The notes below the pieces were generated by a model. The model did no database searches. It worked only from the letters and a program-made list of their open reading frames with translations, and was not told the DNA's origin. A DNA stretch of 64,000 nucleotides from Haplomitrium mnioides. Its lineage: Eukaryota > Marchantiophyta > Haplomitriopsida > Calobryales. The stretch covers positions 100,734-164,733 of the forward strand of contig JBNGIS010034285.1 of NCBI GenBank assembly GCA_049999725.1, in the 5' to 3' direction. The position numbers and the translations under genes are program-made. Positions 43,143 to 53,254 of this stretch are shown one piece after another (position 1 is the first letter of the stretch; every line of letters begins with the position of its first letter).

Positions 43143-43758
43143 TGTCATGCAGGAATACAGTGTTGATGTTGCACATCAGCACTCCTCCCCATTCCAGCCA
43201 GGGTATAGGTTTGTTCATAGTCATTCTATTAGATGCTATTAGAGTGAGTGAGAGTGCATTCAAGTTTAATGTTCTTATAGCAAGGTCAGGGCTGTTCTTG
43301 GAGCTACTTCTTTTGTTAGAAGAACATAGATCTAGCATGGGCTACTTGGGGCTCGCTCTCCCGCTTCTTTCTTAGTTTTCTTGAATCTTAGCTTGGAGAG
43401 CAGCGCTATGGCAATACAATACATAGAATTGCTCCACACAATTAGTTTTGATTCTTTAGATGCTCCCAGCACCTCATGGCAGATGCTGGCCTACACTAGT
43501 CTACAGTACACTACACATTATACATTACATTTTACATTTCATATGCACTTTATACAAAGTCTTTTTAATAATGGGGACCACATACATTCCCTTGCATTTC
43601 TTCATTTTGGTGTAAGGCTGTTGTAATTTCAGGTTGCTGTGATTTCAGTTTATGGATTGTGATGACTTTGATACAGAGTTTAGATTAGCTTTTGTTTAGA
43701 TGCCATGATGCAACCAAGTTTCCAATGTGGCAAGTCCACTTCTCTTTATGTCACAACA
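43143..43758 (+). repeat. E 3' LTR (long form, 616 bp)
   Basis: TGTCATGCAGGAATACAGTG to TTTATGTCACAACA, followed by the TSD GCTT and the A5 tail TCGCAATTAGAAAGGGAG. The first about 424 bp match the 5' LTR; the last about 190 bp have no partner in the 5' LTR but do have one at 42966. The outer limit is fixed by the clean continuation of A5. Confidence 0.82.
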
Positions 43759-43782
43759 GCTTCGCAATTAGAAAGGGAGTCA

Positions 43783-45516
43783 TGTCAGCCGGCAAATTGA
43801 GGCACTAATAAAAAATTGGAGGAATCGGAAGCATCACCGGAGCAATTCTCTACTTCTAAGTCGTGGGGATACTCCACAAGCATTGGGGTATTGCAGATCA
43901 GGGGTAGGCAGAAGGGATCATGCAGGGATCATCGAAACGCATGAAGCAGAACCATGATAAGGAAGAACGGGATACTTGCCAGAGGTATGTTACACAATGG
44001 TGGAAGGAGGAGCAAGGTCAACACTTGAAGGAAATGGAAGGCCGACTGAGGGAGATCAAGGGAACCAAACAAGGGCGACAATTCCGCACCAGAGGAGGGG
44101 GACCTCGGTCAGAGCAAGAGGCTCTGTTCTTACTTTCGGGACAACAACGAGGGGCAATAACGAGTGCAAAGGAAGGTGCTCCGCGTGTCAAAAGTAGGGA
44201 TTGGGAAGAGAAAGGAGAGGGCAACAACCTTCAGAGGCAGCGACGACACCAAGGATCGGGGGACCGGGGGGAGATTCTTAGTGTCGAGGGATGCATGGGG
44301 ATTGAGGTCTTGATCTTGGAACTAATAGTGGAGTAACGAAGCGTGGATGTATACTAGAGCATGCACAGATGCATTGCTGCAGACATTGCGAGTCTACAGG
44401 CTAAGAGGGAGATCGAAGGTGTCATCGAAAATCTTGTGCAAGGGGATAGCGAGGGACGAGGAAGCGTGTTTTGTGATCTTTCAATTGAAGCGAGTGTACT
44501 TGCCTTCAGAGGCAAAAGGAGTGGAGGTGGACATGAGGGGCACCGACAATCATTGAGCAGGAGGCTCTAGAGGCTTGAGCGATCCAGGTGAACTCATTCT
44601 AGAGAGTGGACCAACATTCAGAGGTGGATTGATACTCGAAAGACAAGCAAGTGCAGTTGGCCAAGACTTGCGAATTGGGATTGTGTAGGGGATTCCACCC
44701 CAATGACATCAGGAGGGTGTTGCTGGTAGCATTTTAAGGGAGGTCGAAGGCAAGGGGTGGTTGCATTAGTGCTTGCACACTGTGGGGAAGATCCGGTCAA
44801 GGTCTCGGGTGGAGTGGGTCCAGCAGTCATGAGGATTGTCTTCTAGGGGTGGGAGTCAATCAGACCTCTTCCAAGCTTGCGAAAGTGAATCCAAGCCCCT
44901 CTACGATAGAGGGTATAAACTAATGGTGATGTGTGCGTGAATAGGTGGGCTGAAGTGTGAAGCATTGCGGGGAAGACTCAAGTGGTGTTGGGAGTCGAGT
45001 GCCAATGGCGCTCCATTCTTCTGTCAAGTACATAGTGTAGAGTTTTTTATATGCTTTGTCGTATTGTCGTGTATTATTCTGAGAGGCGTTGTAGAGTAGA
45101 TAGAGAGTGCGTTAAAGATTATAGAAGGGGTGTTGGGGTAGCTGACCACTATGTGTTTTTATGCAGGAGTGTGTCTAGCTCTTTGGAGCAATCTTGTAGG
45201 TATTATTCCCTTTGAAATGGTATGGATGTGAACGATTGGAAAATAGTCTTGGAGCAGGAATGAATGATCACTAGAGAGAGAAGATCTAAAGGGAGTCCAA
45301 TCTTGGCTTGGGGTTGTATATGAGGAGAAAGAGTGGGTTGTGGTTCTTGGTGTGGGCGTGAGTGAATGTGGCACCGAGCAATTCACGGTTGCTAGTAAGG
45401 GAAAGAGATAAATTGGGGTCAGGGGCCGTCTCATAAAGGGCCTTATTGAACAGTGTTGCTCCTCTTTTATTGGAATAAGCTATTCTTGAGCTAAGGCTGA
45501 GGAGAGGGGCGTGGCA
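43783..45516 (+). repeat. A5 LTR, 1734 bp
   Basis: TGTCAGCCGGCAAATTGAGG to GGAGAGGGGCGTGGCA. It follows a polypurine tract (TAGAAAGGGAG, 43769-43779) and is followed by a primer site TGGCACTAG (45525). It lacks the long minisatellites and is the shortest A LTR here. The conserved blocks ('gcattagtgcttgcacactg' near 44763, 'ataaagggccttattgaac' near 45434) are present. Since integrase precedes it and gag follows, the LTR is shared by two A5 internal regions in tandem. Confidence 0.87.
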
Positions 45517-46649
45517 TAGTTTTTTGGCACTAGAAGAAGAGCTAAGGTTTGCAAGAACCTGAGATCAACCCGGAACCAGTTTAGTTCTTGGGAGGAGTGG
45601 TGCAAGGGAGCTGAACTTGAAGAGCAAGACAAGTGTGGAGGCGAGCATTGACCAGTGGGTAGAATTGTCCTTGCTTACTACTGAAATGGCTCATCCTGTA
45701 CCAACTTCAGGACTACGGGGGAGATTTAAATACAAGTCGTATAAGGGGTGACTGAAGGATGACCCTGACGCATGGCTGAACGATCTGGAGAATGGGACGG
45801 AGGGCAATAGAGAGAGTCATCTGATTTTGGATATCCTGCCGGTTGTTTTGAAGGGAGAGGCACATCCGTGGTGTAAGGACTTGCTAAATCAGATCAAGAA
45901 GAATTAAGAGGCATTTAAAGTCATGTTCGTGTCCGAGTTCCAACAAATTGGAGAAGAGACCAAGGCCTTGATAAAGATGGAGCAGCTATGGATGCGGAAA
46001 AAAGAATCAGTGAGAAGATTTCTACAGAGATTCAAGAAAGTGGCACGAAAGCTGAACCCCCGGCCACTGACGGGATGGTTACTTCATGGTTCTTGGCGGC
46101 TTTGCCAAAGAGTATAAGAACGTGGGTGCGGCAGATCGACCCCCAGACCTTAGAAGATGCAGTGAGTGCTGCCTAGTCCCACATAGGAGCTTGTGTCACG
46201 AGCTCGAGGAGGAAGACACAGATTAAATATGAATTGGAGGACTCCTTGGATGGGACTAGCAATGAAGAGGAATCAGAGGAGAGTTCGACCCCCACCTCGG
46301 AAAGTGATGAGGAATCACACACCAGCAATTCCGATGAGGATAAGTCAACTAGAAGGAAGAAGAAATGAAAGGAATAGAAGAGGAAGGATGCTAGAGATCG
46401 GAAGGATCGGCGCACTCATCATCGAGAGGGAAAAATGAAGCAACCAAAGAAAACCCTCGATAAGGAATTTGAACCAGAATCTTTTGGGAGAGAAGGTGGG
46501 AAGTTAAATGAGAAGGTGGAGGAGTTGAGTTCAAAACTGGGGGCCATGCATATACTCCTCGCAAGGATAAAACTAGAGAGCAAGTCAAGGCCGACTGGAC
46601 AAGTATGGGTCTAGTGCATTAAGTGCAAATAGCACGGCCACTCTCTTCT
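45517..46649 (+). pseudogene. A5 gag, first part (split by copia F)
   Basis: Primer site, then degenerate gag: TGVTEG..DD..AWLNDLEN-like capsid start, VLKGEAHPWCKDLL, VSEFQQIGEETKALIKMEQLWMRKKESVRRFLQRFKKVARKL, WFLAALPKSIRTWVRQIDPQTLEDAV (45760-46175), a Ser/Glu stretch (46230-46350), Lys-rich cluster, and CIKCKxHGHSLLEL of the first zinc knuckle (46617-46653). The copia insertion cuts inside this knuckle; gag continues at 51934 with ECP. The capsid sequence closely follows A4 22360-22690. Confidence 0.82.
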
Positions 46650-46654
46650 AGAGT

Positions 46655-47000
46655 TGTGAAGAAATCAAAGAGAGAGCAATCTCGAGCCAATATAACAGTG
46701 CTAGCAGCACTCTATTACACCTGCATCTATCTTACAGCATGGAGGAGCAGAAGAGATCCTCAACAACAATAGGGAAGCACAGAATGAAGGCAATAGCCCC
46801 CTCTCTCCCTTATATACACATAAAACTAGCCCTAGTGAATTAGGGTTGGCACTGCAAGACAAAATAGAAGTCAACACTATAAGACAAAATAGAATAAGAC
46901 AAAAATGAGGATAGGACAAAATGGTATTTTTTCCTATCTGAATTTAGACTATCATGGTCTAAATTTACTAAGTAACTTAACAAAGCTCGAATTCTCAACA
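46655..47000 (-). repeat. F 3' LTR
   Basis: Minus strand TGTTGAGAATTCGAGC to GATTTCTTCACA. It matches 51583-51928 with differences at about one base in twenty to thirty by eye. A TATATAAGG promoter box lies at 46816-46808 on the minus strand, inside 'GTGTATATAAGGGAGAGAGG'. Confidence 0.9.
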
Positions 47001-47086
47001 CTCCCCCTCGAGCTCAACGCATGTACACCAAGTTGTCCTATGAACTTCTATAACTTTTCTGCCCCCCCATGATTTTGTAAAAATAT

Positions 47087-47663
47087 CAGCCACCTAATCC
47101 TCAGTGCCGATATACTTCAGATCCACCATCCTGGCTAACACCTTCTCTCTCAAAAAATGATAGGGCACCTTAATATGTTTTGAGCGTGCATGGAAGACTG
47201 GATTGTTTGCCAGCTTAATGCTACTGATGTTATCACAGTAAACATCCATATGGTGATTCACACTCACTCCAAGATCATGTAACAATTTTGGTAACCATGC
47301 CACTTCACAAGTAGCCATGGCTACTCCTCTGTACTCTACCTCTGTGCTTGATAATGCAACCGTTGGTTGCTTCTTGCTACTCCAAGCTATCCCAGCGCTA
47401 CCTAAAGAAAAAACATACCCACTTGTGGATCTTCTATCACTTGAGCTTCTAGCCCAATCTGCATCTGTATATCCAGAAAGTTGACAGTCCTTGCCACTCT
47501 CATAAAACAACCCATACTGAGTTGTAGACTTTACATATCGAAGAATACGACGCACTGTATCTAGGTGTAGCTTCCGTGGACTTTGCGTGAATTGGCTTAC
47601 CAAGCCCACTGCATAACTCAAGTCTGGTCTTGTGATGGTTATATAGATCAAACTCCCTACCAT
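47087..47663 (-). pseudogene. F RNase H
   Basis: The frame begins MVGSLIYITITRPDLSYAVGLVSQF, then YVKSTTQYGLFYES, LSGYTDADWARSSSDRRSTSGYVF (Asp), KQPTVALSSTEVEYRGVAMATCEVAWL (Glu), VYCDNISSIKLANNPVFHARSKHIKV (Asp) and ends KYIGTED before a stop at VADIFTKS. All copia RNase H signature residues are visible. It is in a different frame from the RT, with the shift at about 47660, at the usual RT-RNase H connection. Confidence 0.92.
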
Positions 47664-48585
47664 CTTCCGATATCGTGTTGGATCTTCAATCTTCTCTCCT
47701 TCGTGATCACTCTCAACTTAGAGTTCTGATCCAAAGGTGTTGCAATTGGTTTGCAACCTGTCATCCCATACTTGGCTAGCATGTCCATAGCATATTGCCT
47801 TTGTATCATCCAGATGCCTTTCTCCTCATTAATGACCTCAATGCTAAGAAAATATCTTATCTCTCCAAGATCTTTCATCTCAAATTTCTGATGCAGTAAT
47901 AGCTTCACCTCTATTATGTCATGCATGCTATCTCTAGTTATTATAAGATCATCCACATAGATAAGTATCAGCATGGTACCTTTCTCTATTCTTCTGATGT
48001 ACATCGAATAGTCTACATCAGAAACCTTGAACCCTACTATCACAAGATATTCTCCTATCTTGGTAGAACATGCTCTAGGCGCTTGCTTTAATCCATACAA
48101 AGCCTTCTTCAGCTTGCATAGTTGCCTTGGATTCTCCAAATCGACAAACCCTTGTGGTTGTGTCATGTAGACCTCTTCTTCCAATTCTCCATGCAGAAAT
48201 GCATTCTTTACATCCATTTCATGTAATGACCATTGCTTTGTTGCAGCCAATGCAATGACTACTCTCACTGTTGCCATCCTGGCCATAGGACAAAATGTCT
48301 TCTCATAATCTATACCTTGGGTTTGTGCATAACCTTTGGCCACCAATCGTGCCTTGAATTTGCTTATCCTGCCATCTTCATGTCTCTTTAGCTTATAGAC
48401 CCACTTGCATTAAATAGCTTTCTTTCCTGCAGGTAAAGAACTCAACTCCCATGTTTGGTTCTTTTGAAGAGCTTCCATCTCTTCTATCGTAGCAGATTTC
48501 CACCTTTCATCTCCAACAGCTTCATCAAAGGTCACAGATTCTTTCTGTGTAACAATTTGCACCATAAATGCATGATGTAATGCAC
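47657..48585 (-). pseudogene. F reverse transcriptase
   Basis: Upstream of the open frame are WKSATIEEMEALQKNQTWEL and CKWVYKLKRHEDGRISKFKAR (48520-48350). The frame from 48346 continues MVAKGYAQTQGIDYEKTFCPMARM, LHEMDVKNAFLHGELEEEVYMTQPQGF (first Asp), CKLKKALYGLKQAPRA, MLILIYVDDLIIT (intact YVDD, about 47970-47935) and DLGEIRYFLSIEV. One TAA (48408) and the terminal frameshift are the visible lesions, so the catalytic core is nearly intact. Confidence 0.93.
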
Positions 48586-48589
48586 AAAA

Positions 48590-48874
48590 TCATGAGATTC
48601 CTAATCTCTCAATAGGATACTTCACCCTTTCACTTCTGCACATTTGATGTTCACTCTGTCTTTGAATTGGTGTAGAAACACCCAGTTCTTCCTCCAAACT
48701 CTCTGGCTTGATGTTGTTGCCTCTCCCATCAAAGTTTTCAATTGTTATTCTTGTACCACCTCCACTTGTTGAAGCTTGTAGCTCTAGATTCCTGCGCAAC
48801 CTATCTTGCCATGGAATGTTGTTCCTGCTGCTTCTATTTTGTGGACTGTTCAACCCTTGTGGTTGTTTACTCTC
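48590..48874 (-). pseudogene. F integrase-RT linker
   Basis: Minus-strand frame of 87 residues, RNNIPWQDRLRRNLELQ, then RRNSEHQMCRSERV-type basic sequence and PIERLGIS. It lies between integrase and RT and corresponds to the variable linker of copia Pol proteins, in which basic 'RRS.R' stretches just before RT are common. No catalytic function. Confidence 0.7.
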
Positions 48875-49888
48875 TTATGTCACAACTTGCTTCCCTTTTG
48901 GATCCTCTATAACAATGTCCACTTTAGGAAAATACCAAGTGCTTAATTCATCAAGTACCACATCTCTACTTACCTTCATTGTATGTGTAGTAGGATTGTA
49001 GCACTTGTAGCCTTCCTGTTCATTGGAGTATCCAATGAAAATACATTTTTTTGCTTTTGGATCCAGCTTGCACCATGTTTCTGCTGGCATATGAACATAT
49101 ACTATGCAGCCAAACACTTTTAGGTGTGACATACTTGGGCATCTCCTTGTAAACCTCTCCTCTAGTGTCATCCCATGAACACCTGCAGTAGAAGTACGAT
49201 TCATTATATAGACCGTTGTTGATATTGCCTCTGCCCAATAGGAATGAGGCATATTCTTCTCATTTATCATGGCACATGCTACTTCTGCAACATGCATGTT
49301 CTTCCTTTCAGCTACCCCATTCTGCTAAGGTGTATATTTGCACGTCTGTTGTCTCTTGATACCTTCTGTCTACAGATAGTTACTGAATTCCGTGGAGAAA
49401 TACTCCCCACCTCCATCTGATCTTAAACATTTTACCGACAACCCTTTTTCCTTTTCCACCATAGCTTGAAAATGTTTGAAGTGATCAAGCACTTCACTCT
49501 TATGTTTCATAAAATATATCCACAGTATCCGTGAATAATCATCAATAAAGGTAACATAATATGTGCATCCTCCAAGAGATCCTGTTTTTGTAGGACCCCA
49601 CATATCTGAGTGCACCAACTCTAGTGGCTTCCTTGCCACATATCCATTATGAGGAAATGGCTTCCTTGCCTGCTTACCAAACTCGCAGGCTTCACATACT
49701 TTGTCCATTCTTTCAACTTTGAACCTGGGCAGTCCATTGACAATCCCTGACTTTTGCATCTCTCCCAACTTCTGTATGTTGATATGGCCAATTCTTTTGT
49801 GCCATATCTCAATATCAGACATCGCTCCTGTACCATGTGCAAACATGGTTTCTATTATAGTAAGCATACTCACATCTAGTGTGAACAT
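48875..49888 (-). pseudogene. F integrase (with pre-integrase zinc domain)
   Basis: The GAG-pre-integrase domain shows WHKRIGHINIQKL and CEACEFGKQARKPFP (HHCC, 49800-49660). The core has LELVHSDMWGPTKTG (Asp), FIDDYSRILWIYFMKHKSEV, KCLRSDGGGEYFS (Asp) and, after a stop at 49374 and another near 49328, NGVAERKNMHVAEVA (Glu; about 49320-49270). The C-terminal region has SHLKVFGCIVYVHMP and KKCIFIGYSNEQEGYKCYNP. All three catalytic acids are conserved; only two stops in the LxxP..QNG stretch break it. Confidence 0.92.
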
Positions 49889-49951
49889 TCTTCCATTCCT
49901 GCTTCCTTTGGAGATGAGATCACAATTATTCCCCTAGTCTTCAATAAAGGC

Positions 49952-50656
49952 CTATGTGGGATTGAATCTTACTTGCATGTTCTGCTCCACACACTGTCCA
50001 ACTGAAATCAGATTCTTCTGAATCTTTGGAACATGCATAACATTAGACAAGCACCTTGTTTTACCATTCTCCATCACAATTGGTATGCTCCCAATCTGCT
50101 TGATAGGATGCATTGTCAAATCACCTGTCTCAACATATCCAGGTGTGCTCAAATCTCTGGTTTCTTTCAACCACTCTCTATGTCTCATCATGTGGTTTGA
50201 GCATGCGGAATCAACAAACCATTTTTCCTCATCATCTTCTTGCTCCTCGTACATGACAGATGAGCATCCATGTTGCATAATGAAAATATTCTCATTGCCT
50301 GCCTTATTGGAATCTCCATAATTCCCTTGAACACGATTGTTCTTCTGATCATTTTGCTTTTTGTAGCAGTATCTCGCCATGTGGCCTTGCTTGCCACAAT
50401 AAAAACACTCAGATCCTTGATTCTGATGTTGACCTCCACGACTTCTATTACTCTCCCTGCCTCTTGATTGACCTTTGCTATTAGATTGTTGTTGCAGCTT
50501 ATTGTGCACATTTCCATCTGAGCGGCCTCTTCTAGATACGCTTCTGCCATAACTTCTGCCTTGACCTCTACCTCTAGTAGAGTAGAATGCTTGTTCATGG
50601 TTACCTTGACTATTTGATGCTCCTCCACCAAGGTCAAGCTCCTCTGTAACCAGCAT
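49952..50656 (-). pseudogene. F nucleocapsid zinc knuckle and protease
   Basis: One frame of 234 residues: Gly/Arg-rich RGRGQGRSYGRSVSRRGR, zinc knuckle CFYCGKQGHMARYC (about 50411-50370), and the protease WFVDSACSNHMMRHREWL (50220-50165), where the copia D-S-G loop has Ala for Gly. GSIPIVMENGKTRCLSNVMHVPKIQKNLISVGQ is the copia protease C-terminus. It overlaps the preceding gag piece in another frame. Confidence 0.9.
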
Positions 50657-51203
50657 GGTAATGAGTTGTGAAAAAGATGTAGCACCCTCCCTTGTTCTTA
50701 TGGAGGTTTTGAACTATTTGAACTCATTGCCCAAACCGTTCAAGCAAACTACGACCATGATGCTTTCCTTCACTTCTTCTCCCACACTTGCCAATTGCTG
50801 AGCTAGGGACTTGATCCTCAAGGCATAAGCGTTCACATTTTTGCAAATTGATAAACTCCATTTGTAGTGCTAATTTCATTGCTTTTGAAGAAACAACATA
50901 TCTGTTCTTCAGGATGTCCCAACCTTCCTTAGGTGTCTTTGGTGTAGATATGTATCCCATCAGCTTGTCATCAACACTTATGGTCAGCCAATATAACAAC
51001 TTGTGCACGTTCTCATGATATGTCTCATACTCTTGCAGTTTTTCTTCTGATTGGAGTGATCCCAATACAGGCTCTATTACATCATTAGCAATGAACCTCC
51101 AGAACCTTTTGCTCTTAATAAAATTGGTCATCCTTACATACCAAACAGTGTAGTTGCTCTCATTCAATTTCTCAGTCACAATCTGAGAAATTCCATCTAC
51201 CAT
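50640..51203 (-). pseudogene. F gag, N-terminal part
   Basis: Start at 51203: MVDGISQIVTEKLNESNYTVWYVRMTNFIKSKRFW, then LLYWLTISVDDKLMGYISTPKTPKEGWDILKNRYVVSSKAMKLALQMEFINLQKCE, the typical copia gag (UBN2/DUF4219-like) pattern. Frameshifts near 50860 and 50700 move the next pieces (LAQQLASVGEEVKESIMVVVCLNGLG) to other frames before joining the zinc knuckle frame. Confidence 0.88.
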
Positions 51204-51570
51204 CTCTCAATCTTGCAAATCAAGTGTGTCCAAACAAGCAATGTGCTCCTAGCACAACAATTTGGCACTCTTAGGGGGTTTTTGTCACCTTTTGTGACCA
51301 AATTCAAAGTAGAGCACTCAAATCAGATCAATATTGCAAGAAATATATCACTTCTTGTGACTAACTTTGAAATAGAACCAGATCTAATTGATGCAGATGA
51401 AAACCACAACATGCAGAACCTTTGTTGCATGAAGAAGCACCCAAAATCATGAATCGATTCTGTCTTCCCTTAAGAACCTTTCTCAATAATGAAAATCAAA
51501 ACTGCTTCAGATGTTTGAAGGTCGATTCACCAGAAAAACAGGCGACTCTCTCTCTCTCTTTATGAACCTA

Positions 51571-51582
51571 GCTCTGATGCCA
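51571..51582 (-). promoter_or_regulatory. Primer-binding site of F
   Basis: Minus strand TGGCATCAGAGC, one base different from the standard initiator tRNA-Met site TGGTATCAGAGC, directly after the 5' LTR end. Confidence 0.88.
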
Positions 51583-51928
51583 CGTGAAGAAATCAAAGAG
51601 AGAGCAATCTAAAGCCAATATAACAGTGCTAGCAGCACTCTATTACACTTGCATCTATCTTACAAAAGGGAGGAGAAGGAGAGATCCTCAACAACAATAG
51701 AGAAGTACGGAATGAAGAGCAATAGCCCCCTCTCTCCCTTATATACACAGAAAACTAGGCCCAGCGAATTAGGGCTGGTACTACAAGACAAAATAGAAGT
51801 CAACGCTAGAAGACAAAATAGAATAAGACAAAAATGAGGATAGGACAAAATGGTATTTTGTCCTATCTGAATTTAGACTATCCTGGTCTAAATTCACTAG
51901 GTAATTTAGCAGAGCTTGAATTCTCAAT
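51583..51928 (-). repeat. F 5' LTR
   Basis: Same sequence as 46655-47000, including the TATATAAGG box (about 51740-51730 on the minus strand) and the terminal word TTCTTCAC(G/A). The outermost bases on the right read ATTGAGAAT instead of TGTTGAGAAT, so one or two terminal bases have changed. Confidence 0.9.
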
Positions 51929-53254
51929 AGAGTGCCCCATGGAGTATCCTATTATCCATTCCATGAGGGAAGAACCCCCAGAATACATGCATGAGGAGGT
52001 TGAGTATTTGCCCGAAGAGGCATCGGAGACGCTGTACCCAGTCAGTGGTGGAAGTCGCACAATTCTGAGCAGACGTGCAAGAGTAGGGGTAGGGCAATCC
52101 AAAGGTTGGGTGGCTAGAAGGCCTACCTGAACAACCATCATGATCTGCTGGAATTGTGGTCAGTCGGGTCACATCTCCACGAATTGCCCATAGCCGTGGA
52201 AGCAGAACAATGAGGTGTCTTATGCGCTCTGCTTCCTCACCACCCCCACCGGTAGTGAATCTGATAATGCTAGACTTGGAGCTAGAAGTAAGGGGCGGAC
52301 AACAGGATGAGGAAGTTGAGTTGTCAAGCTGGGAACCACCCCGGTCCGAGGAATGCTATAAGGTGATGACACAAACAGAAACCTGAAATCGGAAAAAGGA
52401 AAAGAAAAGGAAGGGGCGTGGAGCTGAGAAGGCTAAGGATCCAGAGTCATTGTTGGATAGCAATTCAGATTTCTAGAGGTACAACCCCAAATGGTTCGAC
52501 CCAAGGCAACAAGAGGAGGTAAGAAGACATGTGGAGGCCATGGATACCGTAGAGGAAAGGAATGCAGCCAGGGAAACAAGGGAGGAAGTTTGGAGGCAGT
52601 AGGCCTCATGGCATCCTCACACGAATAAGGAAGCAATGTCAGTCCCGATTGAGGTGGCCAAGTCTGTCCCCTACAACATTCAAGTGGATGTCCAAGATTG
52701 CCCAGTCACATCAATGGTAGGGAAGCTGATTAAAGAAAGTCCGCTGTGTAAAAGACAATTGCAGGAACTGTTGATGGGACCGAAGAGGCGGAGACGCCTT
52801 CCCCGGGTGGGCACCACAACCGATTTGAGCCTGGTCTATGAAGACAAGGGTGCCTTAGAAATTGATATTCAAATCACTGACTGTACACTCTCATTGGTGC
52901 CAGTGGATGGAGGAGCAGGGGTCAACATTATGATTGAAGAGACCGCACATAGGTTTGGATTCAAGGAATTTCAACCCACCTCTCGAACCATGAGACTGGC
53001 TGACAGATCGCGGGTGAAGCCGCTGGAAGCTCTAATACAAGTACCCACCACCATCGGAGGTGTGGAGTTTAGATTGAAATACCTAGTGATGCTACCAACA
53101 CGACCTTCTCCTTACCCAGTTTCGATTGGAAGACCATGGTTTTATGGCGCCCAAGTTCTGCACAATTGGGGAATCTTGACTGTGACGTTCAGACCAAAGA
53201 GGACGGTGGTCCACTATGGGGCAGTACCCAATAAGGGGGAGACGTAGCCTGAGG
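51929..53254 (+). pseudogene. A5 gag end and aspartic protease
   Basis: Continues from the copia insertion: ECPMEYPII, EEVEYLPEEASETLYPVSGG, second zinc knuckle CWNCGQSGHISTNCP (52147-52191, all ligands kept). Then a long frame, 52636-53247, ending in the protease: SLVPVDGGAGVNIMIEETAHRFGFKEFQP (52890-52975), MRLADRSRVKPLEALIQVPTTIGGVEF and PYPVSIGRPWFYG. The active loop is D-G-G-A, as in A4, which suggests that D-G-G-A is the family form. Homology to A4 stops near 53254, in the stretch before the acidic linker. Confidence 0.83.

Larger units (their letters stand above)
33002..43758 (+). mobile_element. Element E: Ty3/gypsy retrotransposon encoding a C5 DNA methyltransferase-like domain and a PHD finger
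   Basis: TGTCATG...ACAACA, flanked by GCTT at 32998-33001 and 43759-43762. Taking it out with one GCTT restores the A5 tail (GGGTCGCTTCGCAATTAG, compare A4 27774). Order: 5' LTR, 2.5 kb leader with a 30-bp array and a RACK1 fragment, gag with two CCHC knuckles, retropepsin, methyltransferase, RT, RNase H, integrase, PHD finger, poly-G tract, 3' LTR. At least five stops and several frameshifts, plus changed catalytic residues in RNase H and integrase, make this copy immobile by itself. Confidence 0.88.
46655..51928 (-). mobile_element. Element F: Ty1/copia retrotransposon, nearly complete, 5.3 kb
   Basis: Minus-strand element with LTRs of about 346 bp at both ends, initiator-Met-like primer site (TGGCATCAGAGC, 51582-51571) and polypurine tract GAGGGGGAG beside the left LTR (47001-47009). 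Domain order on the minus strand is gag, CCHC, protease, integrase, reverse transcriptase, RNase H: the copia order, with integrase before RT. AGAGT flanks it at 46650-46654 and 51929-51933; removal rejoins the A5 gag zinc knuckle (LLE|CP). The outer LTR bases are ambiguous by one because of mutation at the right end. Confidence 0.93.

Noticed and set aside
43109-43375. 88-codon frame present in both E LTRs (32968-33234 and 43109-43375)
   Set aside because: It is duplicated only because it lies in the LTRs. Differences between the copies are not biased to synonymous sites by eye, so there is no sign of coding.
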